From positions 1-8,771 of the forward strand of contig JAEWKG010000242.1 in the NCBI GenBank assembly GCA_023386135.1: 8,771 nucleotides of DNA. The letters are read 5' to 3'. The stretch is from Pseudomonadota bacterium (GTDB taxonomy: Bacteria; Pseudomonadota; Alphaproteobacteria; Sphingomonadales; Sphingomonadaceae). A program made the translations under genes and the position numbers. Numbering within the stretch: the stretch's first letter is position 1; each line of letters opens with the position of its first letter. Below, one piece after another: positions 1 through 7,146 of the stretch. The notes under the pieces were generated by a model that saw only the letters and a list, made by a program, of their open reading frames with translations, ran no database searches and was not told the origin of the DNA.

Positions 1-332
<332 letters not shown>

Positions 333-363
333 TGAATCTGCACCATCAACGACAGGCCTGCCT

Positions 364-415
364 GTTTGTTGACGGAGGATCGTCCAGCCAGACGCTCATC
401 TACGTGACAACAAAC
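364..415 (+). other. 23S-5S spacer inverted repeat
   Basis: The 23S-5S spacer (about 333-447) contains GTTTGTTG at 364-371 and its exact complement CAACAAAC at 408-415, an 8-bp stem around a 36-nt loop. A competing small hairpin, ACAGGC (352-357) with GCCTGT (360-365), overlaps its left arm. No tRNA gene or ORF is supported in this spacer. The stems are probably rRNA-precursor processing structures; that role is inferred from their position. Confidence 0.4.
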
Positions 416-430
416 GCATCGATTAAACCC

Positions 431-580
431 CTTTCGCTGGCTCCATTGCTTGGTGGCCATAGCGTCCGTGACCCACCCGATCCCATCTCGAACTCGGCCG
501 TGAAACCGGACAGCGCCGATGGTACTAACGCTCAAGCGTTGGAAGAGTAGGTCGTCGCCAGGCATTGCAGCCAGCGAGAG
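431..580 (+). other. 5S rRNA precursor processing stem
   Basis: CTTTCGCTGGCT at 431-442 pairs with AGCCAGCGAGAG at 569-580. Eleven pairs are Watson-Crick and one is a T-G wobble, and together they enclose the whole 5S gene. Eight consecutive perfect pairs join 435-442 to 569-576. Such a stem outside the mature helix I would bring both ends of the 5S precursor together for endonuclease maturation. The pairing is seen directly. The maturation role is inferred from the general logic of pre-5S processing. Confidence 0.65.
448..563 (+). rRNA. rrf: 5S rRNA
   Basis: This is a complete 5S rRNA of about 116 nt. Helix I is formed by GCTTGG at 448-453 with CCAGGC at 558-563, and this pairing set the ends. 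The conserved internal segments CCCACCCGATCCCATCTCGAA and CGGCCGTGAAACC are present, as is the 3' portion GAAGAGTAGGTCGTCGCCAGG. It lies about 115 nt after the 23S end, the usual order in a bacterial rRNA operon, and is enclosed by a longer precursor stem. Confidence 0.95.
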
Positions 581-604
581 GCGGGGATAACCCATTCACA
601 AGTC

Positions 605-634
605 AAAGGGCTGACCCTCACGGGCAGCCCTTTT
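605..634 (+). terminator. Hairpin terminator after 5S rRNA
   Basis: AAAGGGCTG (605-613) pairs with CAGCCCTTT (625-633). Inside it, CCC (615-617) can pair with GGG (622-624) around a TCAC loop. A short T run (631-634) follows. It is a plausible intrinsic terminator for the rRNA operon, but the T tract is short. Some transcripts may read through into the downstream tRNA-fMet gene, which commonly belongs to the rRNA operon in alphaproteobacteria. Confidence 0.6.
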
Positions 635-775
635 GGCGTCTTTGCCGGCGACGGCCGAGATGTCACGCCGAACGGTTCCTCCGGAACCGCAAGGCCGAAC
701 GGCCGCCGCGCGGTTGGCGCGAAAGCCGAGATCGCGGATGCGATCGCCGGCGCTTGAGGCTACATAAGAAGGTGC
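635..775 (+). other. Non-coding spacer with small hairpins
   Basis: I see no credible gene between the post-5S terminator and the tRNA. There is a perfect 7-bp hairpin, CGGTTCC (673-679) with GGAACCG (683-689) and a TCC loop, followed by a small GGCC/GGCC hairpin (693-696 with 701-704). Upstream of the tRNA, TACATA at 761-766 could be a weak -10 element, but no good -35 lies at the expected spacing. The stretch is most likely transcribed spacer. Confidence 0.35.
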
Positions 776-852
<77 letters not shown>

Positions 853-876
853 CCTTTCACCGCCATCGTTGGCATC

Positions 877-901
877 AGCCCCGCTTCTGCGGGGCTTTTT
901 G
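877..901 (+). terminator. Strong intrinsic terminator after tRNA-fMet
   Basis: An 8-bp perfect GC-rich stem, AGCCCCGC (877-884) with GCGGGGCT (889-896), has a TTCT loop and is followed directly by a T run (896-900). This is a textbook rho-independent terminator for the rRNA-tRNA transcript. Glucokinase transcripts arriving from the other strand meet the same stem, but no T tract follows on that strand, so bidirectional use is doubtful. Confidence 0.88.
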
Positions 902-929
902 CGTTCTGGTTCAACTCGGCGAGACAGAG

Positions 930-1883
930 CTACCCGCGAGCGGCGCAGAGCGCGGCGCCGAGGAGCCCGGGTTGCGCATGAACCAGCAGGTGCACCGGCA
1001 GACCGGTCATATGCTCCTGGAAGCGCCCCTTGGCCTGGAATCGCGCGGCGAATTCCGATCTCGGGAGAAGATCCCGCAGTCTCAAGCCGAGGCCGCCGGC
1101 TATCACCACGCCATTGCTGCCATGGATTAGCGCGATATCGCCCGCCACCGATCCGAGACTTCCGCATAGTCGCATCGCGGCCGCCTCCGCGAGGCGATCG
1201 GTGCCCGACAGCGCGGCGGCCCATAGAACGCGTTCGTCGAGCTGTTCCGCCGCCAAGCCCTCGCGCTCGGCCAGCACCGCGTAGATGTCCGGAAGCGCTG
1301 GTCCGGAAACCACGCGCTCGTTGGAGACACGCGCATGACGCCGGCGAATGCGAGCGATCAGCGCATCGTCGAGGGCATCGTGGGGAGCAAAGGCCGCGTG
1401 CCCGCCCTCGCTTGCCTGCACGACGGTGGCGGCGTCCGGTCGCCGCCAGACTTGCGCAACGCCGAGACCGGTGCCCGGTCCGATCACGCTCAGCACAGTG
1501 GTGGGCGCGGAAGCTGGGCCCGCAAAGTGCTCCAGGTGCTCCTCGCCGACCGCGGCAATGGCGTGAGCGACAGCCTCGAAATCATTGATCACCGCGCAAT
1601 GGTTCAGCGAAAGCATGCCGAACAGCTTGCTAGGGTCGATAGTCCAGGGGTTGTTGGTGAAGCGGATCGCGCCTTTGCCGACAGGCGCGGCAACCGCGAT
1701 CGCGGCTTTCTCCGGCAGCGGCTCCGACGCGCGGCGGGCGAATTCGCGCCACGCCACTTCGAAGCTGGCGAAATCCCTGGTGGCGAGCGTGATCACTTCG
1801 CCGAGCGCGACCGCGTTGCCCTCGACCTCGGCCAAGGCAAAGCGAGCGTGGGTTCCGCCGATGTCGACCGCGATGACCTTCAT
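930..1883 (-). CDS. glk: Glucokinase (ROK/Glk-type ATP:glucose kinase)
   Basis: This 317-aa cytoplasmic enzyme phosphorylates glucose to glucose-6-phosphate with ATP, feeding the Entner-Doudoroff pathway in this kind of bacterium. The N-terminal phosphate-binding motif DIGGTHARFAL is at residues 7-17. The sugar-binding and catalytic pair N100-D101 lies in NDFEA, the adenosine-side glycine motif GPGTGLG is at 135-141, and EGGH is at 159-162. E189 lies in SNERVVSG. These correspond to the E. coli Glk glucose contacts N99, D100, E157, H160 and E187, and the length matches the family. The ATG at 1881-1883 overlaps the stop of the upstream hydrolase as ATGA. No strong Shine-Dalgarno precedes it, which suggests translational coupling. 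As the last gene of the MFS-hydrolase-glk operon, it indicates that the imported substrate yields free glucose. Confidence 0.95.
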   Translation of the reverse strand: MKVIAVDIGGTHARFALAEVEGNAVALGEVITLATRDFASFEVAWREFARRASEPLPEKAAIAVAAPVGKGAIRFTNNPWTIDPSKLFGMLSLNHCAVINDFEAVAHAIAAVGEEHLEHFAGPASAPTTVLSVIGPGTGLGVAQVWRRPDAATVVQASEGGHAAFAPHDALDDALIARIRRRHARVSNERVVSGPALPDIYAVLAEREGLAAEQLDERVLWAAALSGTDRLAEAAAMRLCGSLGSVAGDIALIHGSNGVVIAGGLGLRLRDLLPRSEFAARFQAKGRFQEHMTGLPVHLLVHAQPGLLGAALCAARG

Positions 1884-2908
1884 CGTCCGGTGCTGCCCGC
1901 GTCCAGGCGTTGCTTGAGGAAGCTCGCCATCAGTTCGTTCGCCTCGCGGCTTTCGGGGATGTCCATGTAGGCCCAGAACGCGTGCGGCAGGCCGTCGAAC
2001 ACCACGAGCCGCGCGTCGACGCCGCGCTCGAGCAGGGTGCGGCCGAAGATTGCGGTCGCGCTCAGCAGGAAGTCGCGCGTGCTGCTGACCAGCAAAGTGG
2101 GCGGGAAGCCCGACACATCGCCGCGCAGAGGGGACAGCGCCGGATCGCTCGGCGCTGTGCTGCCGGAGTAGTCATGGAGTCCCTCGCCGACCGACCGCGC
2201 CTTGGCGGGGAGCGGCATCCAGCTTTCGGAGTCTCCGGCAACCGCGAGGTCGGCGGTGCCCGAGAAGAACCCGAGCGCCGCGGGCATGGGTCTCTTGCGC
2301 GCGGCCAGCGCCGCGACGAGCTCGCCGCCGAGGATCGCGCCGGCCGAAGTGCCGTAGACCGCGATCCGGTCTGCCGGGCGATCCTTTTCCAGCGCCGTGT
2401 ACACCGCCAGCGCATCGTCAAGCGCGGCGGGGTAGGGATGCTCGGGCGCGAGCCGGTAGAGCACCGAAACCACCGGCACGCCGGACAGCGCGGCGATCGG
2501 GATCGTTTCGGTCAGGGATCCGGAATCGAGCTGGAAACCGCCGCCGTGCAGATTGAGCAGCACCGGCCCTTTGCCCAGCTCCGTCGTGCCCTTGGGATAG
2601 ACGATCCGTACCGGGACGCCAGCGACCGTGCTTTCGGCCACCCGGACATCGTAGCGCTTCAACAACTCCGCGCCCATCGCCTGCTGCATCCCGGTGATGA
2701 TCTGGCGCTGCGTTTCGAGCGGCGGCATGGGATCGGGCTGCGGCATCGCGGCCATCTGGCTCGCCAGCGCGCGGCCTTCCGGGCTCAGCGTCTCGGGCAG
2801 TGGCCAGAGCGCGATGTTGCGCTCCGAGGGCGTAGTTTGCGCCGATACCGGGCTGACACTCAAACCGGCCGCGACCGCGGCGGCGCTGATAAGTCGTCGC
2901 ATGCTCAT
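1880..2908 (-). CDS. Exported alpha/beta hydrolase (HSL-type esterase)
   Basis: This 342-aa alpha/beta-hydrolase of the hormone-sensitive-lipase group probably cleaves carboxyl esters. An N-terminal signal peptide with a basic start (MRR), hydrophobic core and a VSA-Q cleavage site near residue 23 places it in the periplasm. The oxyanion motif HGGGF is at 121-125, YRLAPEHPYP at 151-160, and the nucleophile elbow GTSAG at 186-190 with S188. The likely acid is D279 (STRDF) and the likely base H309 (GLPHAF), so the triad is complete. I chose the ATG at 2906-2908: it overlaps the MFS stop as ATGA and is preceded by GGAGG at 2919-2923. A start at 3025 would overlap the transporter by 120 bp and spoil the signal peptide. 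It resembles the hydrolase at 6122-7051. The ester substrate is unknown; an acylated sugar would fit the neighbours. Confidence 0.88.
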   Translation of the reverse strand: MSMRRLISAAAVAAGLSVSPVSAQTTPSERNIALWPLPETLSPEGRALASQMAAMPQPDPMPPLETQRQIITGMQQAMGAELLKRYDVRVAESTVAGVPVRIVYPKGTTELGKGPVLLNLHGGGFQLDSGSLTETIPIAALSGVPVVSVLYRLAPEHPYPAALDDALAVYTALEKDRPADRIAVYGTSAGAILGGELVAALAARKRPMPAALGFFSGTADLAVAGDSESWMPLPAKARSVGEGLHDYSGSTAPSDPALSPLRGDVSGFPPTLLVSSTRDFLLSATAIFGRTLLERGVDARLVVFDGLPHAFWAYMDIPESREANELMASFLKQRLDAGSTGR

Positions 2909-4128
2909 GATACCGCTTCCTCCACGATAACGGGCGCTGCAGTCTTGCGCGGCCAGGCTACTACGATTGCCAGCGCCGACAGCGCCGCCATCGCCAGGTA
3001 GGCTACCGTCACGCCGTACGACCACAGCAGCCCCGACCCAGCGGTCGTCGCCGCCAGGCCGACCCCGACCAGCACCGCGTTGAGGCCCTGCGCGGCGGCG
3101 TTGTTTCGCACCGATACGCGTTGAGCGATGACCAGCATGGTGCCTAGGATCGCTCCCGTCGAAGTGATGCTATGGAGCAGCTGAGTGGCGACCAGCACGC
3201 CCAGGCCCGGATCGCTCGCCATTACCGTCCAGCGCAGGGTGGCCGCGACCGCGGCGATGCAGATCAGTACGATCGGATCGCGACGACCGAGAACCGTCGC
3301 GCCGAACCAGAATGCGCCGATTTCCGCCACTACCGCCAACGCCTGGAGCAGCCCGATGGTGCTGGTGGAGATGCCGCGCGCGCTCCACTGGATCGCGGCG
3401 AAGCTCTGCAGCACGCCGTGGCTGCCCATGATCAGCGCCGCGGCGATCATCGCGCGCAGCAGCGTGCGGTCGCGGATCACGTCGCGCCAGCTACCTTGGG
3501 TTGCCGCGGGTTCGTGCACTACCATGCGCCGGTCGCTGGGCAGGAGCAGCGGAACCACGGTCGGAAGCAGCAATAGCACCGCGACGAGGATCGGCAGCGT
3601 CTCGATGCCGAGCTGGTCGTAGACCCAGCCGGCCGAGGCGGTGCTAAGCACCACGCCGATCGATCCCCACACCCGCATGCGCCCGAAATCCAGCTCGCGG
3701 CTGCGTGCGGCCATCGTCGCGTAGGCGTCGGTCAGGACCGGGAGCTGATCCCACACGATGGCGAACACCAGCACCACCGCGAGGCGCCCCGCATAGCCTG
3801 GCTCAGCGAGCAGCAGGGTGACGAGCGCCGCCGAGAGGACAGCGGTCACCATTATGGCGTCGCGCACCCGCCCGCGCCGGCCCGCCCAAGCGGCGAACGG
3901 TGCGACGGTCAGCAGGCGCAGGACCATCGGGATGGCGAGCAGGATTCCGATCTCGCGCGGCTCGGCACCGATGTGCTTCAGCCACAGCGGTATGAACGCA
4001 AAGAACCCGTAGTGGAGGTACAACGCGAGGTAGAGTCCGGAGGTGCCAAGGAACACGCGCCGCGCGGTAATCCCGCCCTCATGCGCCGAGCCTTGAGCGG
4101 TCGGTTCGGTCACGTGTTGCCCTGCCAC
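2905..4128 (-). CDS. MFS transporter, MFS_1_like/HcaT-type
   Basis: This major facilitator superfamily carrier of 407 aa has about twelve hydrophobic segments and a short hydrophilic N-terminus, and sits in the inner membrane. The loop 2-3 motif is degenerate (AGRRGRVRD, 82-90). A LDFGRMRVWGSIG block (146-158) follows D134 in LPVLTDAYA. This pattern is typical of the MFS_1_like family, which includes the phenylpropionate carrier HcaT and is related to LacY-type sugar symporters, so the substrate could be a sugar or a small aromatic acid. The GTG at 4126-4128 has GAGG only at long spacing. A GTG at 4111-4113 (Val6) has AGGG six bases upstream and is equally credible. It is the first gene of the operon that continues into the exported esterase and glucokinase, which favours a sugar substrate. 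That assignment is inference. Confidence 0.88.
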   Translation of the reverse strand: MAGQHVTEPTAQGSAHEGGITARRVFLGTSGLYLALYLHYGFFAFIPLWLKHIGAEPREIGILLAIPMVLRLLTVAPFAAWAGRRGRVRDAIMVTAVLSAALVTLLLAEPGYAGRLAVVLVFAIVWDQLPVLTDAYATMAARSRELDFGRMRVWGSIGVVLSTASAGWVYDQLGIETLPILVAVLLLLPTVVPLLLPSDRRMVVHEPAATQGSWRDVIRDRTLLRAMIAAALIMGSHGVLQSFAAIQWSARGISTSTIGLLQALAVVAEIGAFWFGATVLGRRDPIVLICIAAVAATLRWTVMASDPGLGVLVATQLLHSITSTGAILGTMLVIAQRVSVRNNAAAQGLNAVLVGVGLAATTAGSGLLWSYGVTVAYLAMAALSALAIVVAWPRKTAAPVIVEEAVS

Positions 4129-4149
4129 TTGTAATGCTGCCTCGTCTGA

Positions 4150-4165
4150 TTGATATCGATGCCAT
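4150..4165. promoter_or_regulatory. Candidate LacI-family operator B
   Basis: TTGATATCGATGCCAT has a central CG and one good half-site (TTGATATC), and lies between the divergent MFS operon and esterase-lacI unit. Its surroundings (4146-4165) match the reverse complement of 7131-7150 at 17 of 20 positions, including 13 consecutive bases. The right half is degenerate, so it may be a weaker site. It overlaps the only promoter-like sequence I can propose here for the + unit (TTGTAA at 4129-4134 with a poor -10 near 4151), fitting repression and autoregulation. Confidence 0.55.
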
Positions 4166-4184
4166 CGAATGGGAGATCGGGTCG

Positions 4185-5090
4185 ATGCTGGATGCTGGAA
4201 TCGCTGCCGTGCTGGGAGAACCGGCGCCGATGCCGCCGCTGACGCGCGAGCTCTTGCCGATGGTCCGCGCGGGCATGGCGGCGGCCGGGGCTGCGCTCAC
4301 CGGCCCCGAACTCGCGGACGTCCGCGATCTCGACGCCGATGGCGTGCCGGTCCGGCTGTACCGGCCGAGCGACGAATCCGACCTGCCGCTGCTGGTGTTC
4401 CTGCACGGCGGAGGCTGGATGCTCGGCGATCTCGACACCCACGACGCGATGCACCGCCATCTGGCGGCGCGCGCGGGCTGCGCGGTGCTCGCGGTGGGTT
4501 ATCGCCTCGCGCCCGAGCATCCCTATCCCGCGGGGCTCGACGATTCCGCGACCGCCTTCGCCTGGGCGCGGCGCGAGGCACAGGCGCTGGGCTGCGATCC
4601 GGCGCGGATCGCGCTCGGGGGCGAGAGCGCCGGCGGCAACTTCACCGCCGCGCTCGCGCTGCGCCTGCGCGACGAAGGCGGGGCACAGCCGCTGTTCCAG
4701 CTGATCATCCACCCCGTGACCGACATGGCCTTCGCCATGCCGTCGATCACCGCGGTCGAGGCCCCGGGGCTCACCCAGGATTATATCGAAGCCTGCCGCG
4801 CCTTCTATCTCGGTAAGACCGACGCCAGTCACCCCTACGTCTCGCCGCTGCGCGCGCCCTTCCATACCGGCCTCGCCCCGGCGATCATCCTGACCGCCGA
4901 GGAAGATCCGTTGCGCGATGACGGCGAATACTACGCCAGCGCGCTGGTCGCGGCGGGGGTTGAGACGCTCGCAATGCGGCTGCCCGGGCTGCCGCACGGT
5001 TTCCTGTTCCTGCCCGCCGAAATCCCCGCGGTCGGTGCTGCGTTCGACACCGTCGCCGGACTCGTCCGCCGCTACTTCGCGGGAAGCTGA
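4185..5090 (+). CDS. Cytoplasmic HSL-family alpha/beta hydrolase (esterase)
   Basis: This 301-aa carboxylesterase of the bacterial hormone-sensitive-lipase family (family IV, Aes/EST2-like) has no signal peptide and probably acts in the cytoplasm. The oxyanion motif HGGGW is at 74-78, followed by LGDLDTHD and YRLAPEHPYP. The nucleophile elbow GESAG is at 146-150 with S148. The acid is D241 (EEDPLRDDG) and the base H271 (GLPHGF). I prefer the ATG at 4185: GGGAG lies 9 bases upstream, and the resulting N-terminus (MLDAGIAAVL) has the family's usual length. The in-frame ATG at 4134 adds 17 residues but lacks a ribosome-binding site, would leave 5 bp from the transporter start, and would place the candidate operator inside the gene. 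The lacI gene follows after 6 bp. It is less similar to the other two hydrolases here than they are to each other. Confidence 0.88.
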   Translation: MLDAGIAAVLGEPAPMPPLTRELLPMVRAGMAAAGAALTGPELADVRDLDADGVPVRLYRPSDESDLPLLVFLHGGGWMLGDLDTHDAMHRHLAARAGCAVLAVGYRLAPEHPYPAGLDDSATAFAWARREAQALGCDPARIALGGESAGGNFTAALALRLRDEGGAQPLFQLIIHPVTDMAFAMPSITAVEAPGLTQDYIEACRAFYLGKTDASHPYVSPLRAPFHTGLAPAIILTAEEDPLRDDGEYYASALVAAGVETLAMRLPGLPHGFLFLPAEIPAVGAAFDTVAGLVRRYFAGS

Positions 5091-5096
5091 GCCCCG

Positions 5097-6101
5097 ATGG
5101 CCGGAACCAGGCAGCCCAGCGAACGGCCGACCATGGAGATGGTCGCGGCGCTCGCCGGCGTGTCCAAGATAACCGTCTCGCGCGCGCTGCGGGGCAGCGA
5201 CCTCGTCCGGCCCGAAGTGCGCGAGCGCGTGGCGCAAGTGGCCAAGGACATCGGCTACCGCGTAAACGTCGCCGCGCGCAGCCTGCGCACGCGCCGGTCG
5301 CGCACGATCGCGGTGGTGATCGAGCAACTCGACCGCGGCGACCGGCCGATCGCCGACCCGCTGCTGCTGTCGCTGATCGGCGGCCTGCTCGAAGCGCTGA
5401 CGCCCGCCGGCTACGCGATGATCCTGACCACGCATGAGCATTACCTCGAAGCGAGCGCGATGGGCGCCGACGGCGTGGTGATGGTCGGCGAGGGCGAGGG
5501 TGGCCAGCGCCTGGCGCAGGTCGAGGCCTTCGGGCTGCCGATGGTGGCGTGGGGCGAGCCGGTGAGCGGGGTGAAGATCCCCGTCATCGGCAGCGCCAAC
5601 CACGCCGGAGGCCGGCTCGCGGCCGAGCACCTGGTGGCTATGGGCCGCAGCCGCCTCCTGTTCCTGGGCGATGATCGCCACCCCGAGGTTGCCGCGCGCC
5701 TCGCCGGGTGCCGCGAGGTGCTCGCCTCGAGCGCGGCGATGCTGGTCGGCGTGATTCCCTGCCTGTTCACCACCGAGGCGGGCGCGGCTGCGGTCGGTGA
5801 GGCGATCGAGCAGGGCATGCGGTTCGACGCCATCTTCGCGGCAAGCGATTTCATCGCGGCAGGTGCCTGCGACGAGCTCGCGGCGCGCGGAACCGATGTG
5901 CCGAGCGCGGTCGCGCTGGTCGGCTTCGACGACGCGCCGATCGCCAGCGCGCATCGCCCGGCGTTGAGCTCGATCCGGCAGGACGGCACCGCCGCCGGCC
6001 GCGCACTGGGCGAGGCGATCGTCAGCCTGGTCGAAGAGCGCGGCGACGATTTCGCCCGCCAGCTCCCGGTCGAGCTGATCGTACGCGAGAGCAGCGGCTG
6101 A
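5097..6101 (+). CDS. LacI-family transcriptional regulator
   Basis: This 334-aa protein is a sugar-responsive repressor type. The N-terminal helix-turn-helix spans about residues 12-33 (VAALAGVSKITVSRALRG), followed by GYRVN and the hinge helix AARSL. Leu63 matches the leucine that LacI-family proteins insert into the central CG of their operators. The rest is a periplasmic-binding-protein-like effector and dimer domain (about 70-330), with AASDFIAAGA and VGFDDAPIASAHRPALSSIRQ typical of the family. The first residues of the recognition helix are K24 and I25, instead of the Tyr-Gln of LacI. The ATG lies 6 bp after the esterase stop with GGGAAG upstream, so the two genes are co-transcribed. 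It probably binds the CG-centred palindromes in this window and so controls its own operon, the transporter operon, the third hydrolase and the receptor. The effector is unknown; a sugar or acyl-sugar is likely. Confidence 0.93.
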   Translation: MAGTRQPSERPTMEMVAALAGVSKITVSRALRGSDLVRPEVRERVAQVAKDIGYRVNVAARSLRTRRSRTIAVVIEQLDRGDRPIADPLLLSLIGGLLEALTPAGYAMILTTHEHYLEASAMGADGVVMVGEGEGGQRLAQVEAFGLPMVAWGEPVSGVKIPVIGSANHAGGRLAAEHLVAMGRSRLLFLGDDRHPEVAARLAGCREVLASSAAMLVGVIPCLFTTEAGAAAVGEAIEQGMRFDAIFAASDFIAAGACDELAARGTDVPSAVALVGFDDAPIASAHRPALSSIRQDGTAAGRALGEAIVSLVEERGDDFARQLPVELIVRESSG

Positions 6102-6121
6102 AGGGGTCGCCGCCTCGCCGC

Positions 6122-7051
6122 TCACCGCAAGTGCCCATCGAAGAAGCGGGCCATGAGCGCGAAGGTCTCGCGCGCCTCAGGCAGCGCCACATCCATGTGG
6201 TGCGCGTGACCCACGCCGTCGAACAGCACGAATTGTGTTTCGGTCCCGGCGGCGAGCAAGCGGCGGTGCATCGTCGCGCAGGCGCTGGCGGCGAAATCGC
6301 GGCTGCCCGAGACGATCAGGCTCGGCGGGAAATGCGCGAGAACCGACGGGTGCTCGCCGGGCATGACCAGCGGGTCGGTTAGGTCGGCGGTGGCGAAATA
6401 GGGCAGAGCGTCGGCCGTCGGCGCCTCGGTAGGCGCACCGCGCGGATCGAACAAGCCCGCCGTCAGCGCCGAGTCTCCTGCGAAGGGAAGACCGGTACCG
6501 TGCAGCATTGCAATCGCTCCGGGTAACGGCTCGCCCCCGACGATCAGCGCGGCGACTGCTTGCGCGGTCAGCAAGCCGCCGGCGGAACAGCCGTAGATAC
6601 CGATCGCGTCGTTATCGCGGCCGCTCAGCGCCTCGCGGTACACCGCCAGCGCATCGTCGACGGCCGCCGGGTAGGTATGCTCGGGCGCGAGGCGGTAATC
6701 GACCGCGATCACCTCGCGGCCCGTGGTCGCCGCCAGCGGCACCGCCTCAAGCAGCGCGCCCGCACCGGCGCCCCACATGAAGGCCCCGCCGTGAAGGCAG
6801 ATGAGCAGGCGAGGATCGGTCACGCCGCCGGCGGGCGTGACGCGGTGAACCGCGACGCCGGCAATCTCGTCTTGGGTAATCGTCACCGCATAGGCGGCGA
6901 GTGCCTTGTCGAGCATGCGCTGGTTGAACTCGCCGTAGTGCACCCGCAGCGTCGCGAGATCGGCACCGGGCGGAGGCGCCGGCTCGGGTTGCGCGAACGC
7001 AGCTTTCGCGTTGGCACTCACCCATGGCGCGAAGGTGTGCGGATCGATCAT
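6122..7051 (-). CDS. Alpha/beta hydrolase (HSL-type esterase)
   Basis: This 309-aa alpha/beta-hydrolase has the hormone-sensitive-lipase pattern: HGGAF at 87-91, YRLAPEHTYPAA at 119-130, nucleophile elbow GCSAG at 154-158 with S156, likely acid D252 (SGSRDF) and likely base H282 (GVGHAHH). There is no signal peptide, so it is probably cytoplasmic. It is a close relative of the exported hydrolase at 1880-2908. Both share the PEH.YPAA..DDALAVY block, SxxRDFxxSA around the acid residue, and a PE.RE...LMA.F C-terminus. The ATG at 7049-7051 has GGGGAG four bases upstream. The gene converges on lacI with a 20-bp gap and diverges from the TonB-dependent receptor. A perfect 18-bp palindrome 11 bp before the start codon suggests LacI control. 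The substrate is unknown. Confidence 0.88.
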   Translation of the reverse strand: MIDPHTFAPWVSANAKAAFAQPEPAPPPGADLATLRVHYGEFNQRMLDKALAAYAVTITQDEIAGVAVHRVTPAGGVTDPRLLICLHGGAFMWGAGAGALLEAVPLAATTGREVIAVDYRLAPEHTYPAAVDDALAVYREALSGRDNDAIGIYGCSAGGLLTAQAVAALIVGGEPLPGAIAMLHGTGLPFAGDSALTAGLFDPRGAPTEAPTADALPYFATADLTDPLVMPGEHPSVLAHFPPSLIVSGSRDFAASACATMHRRLLAAGTETQFVLFDGVGHAHHMDVALPEARETFALMARFFDGHLR

Positions 7052-7062
7052 CGCTCTCCCCG

Positions 7063-7080
7063 CCTGCTATCGATAGCAGG
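7063..7080. promoter_or_regulatory. Perfect 18-bp palindrome, candidate operator C
   Basis: CCTGCTATCGATAGCAGG is a flawless inverted repeat with no spacer and a central CG, which is the LacI-family operator geometry. It sits 11 bp upstream of the hydrolase start at 7051, just outside its Shine-Dalgarno sequence. It lies downstream of the proposed minus-strand promoter, where a bound repressor would block transcription. Its ATCGAT core matches the other two candidate operators but its outer bases differ, so a second regulator cannot be excluded. Confidence 0.65.
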
Positions 7081-7095
7081 TCGCTCTCGGTGCAG

Positions 7096-7123
7096 AGCAT
7101 ACACGTCTTGGACGCGGCATCAA
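7096..7123 (-). promoter_or_regulatory. Candidate promoter for hydrolase 6122-7051
   Basis: On the minus strand, TTGATG (7123-7118) and TATGCT (7101-7096) are separated by 16 bp, giving 4 of 6 matches to each sigma-70 consensus hexamer. Transcription would start near 7089, upstream of the 18-bp palindrome. Promoter calls by eye in GC-rich alphaproteobacteria are weak evidence. Confidence 0.35.
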
Positions 7124-7130
7124 GGCGTCA

Positions 7131-7146
7131 TTGACATCGATATCAA
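7131..7146. promoter_or_regulatory. Candidate LacI-family operator A, overlapping a -35 element
   Basis: TTGACATCGATATCAA is a CG-centred inverted repeat with 14 of 16 positions symmetrical; only the C/A pair at positions 5 and 12 breaks it. A perfect -35 hexamer TTGACA (7131-7136) pointing toward the receptor gene is embedded in it, though no good -10 follows at 16-18 bp. The site is 55 bp before the receptor start and matches operator B in reverse orientation. A repressor bound here would be expected to block the receptor promoter. Confidence 0.65.

Noticed and set aside
6093..6122. Stem AGCGGC/GCCGCT between the convergent lacI and hydrolase genes as a terminator
   Set aside because: It has only six pairs, a long loop, an overlap with both stop regions and no T tract on either strand.
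4110..6125. A 671-codon open frame on the minus strand covering the esterase and lacI genes
   Set aside because: It is antisense to two genes with intact family motifs. Its translation is rich in Arg, His, Gln and Asp without domain signatures, as expected from high GC at third codon positions.
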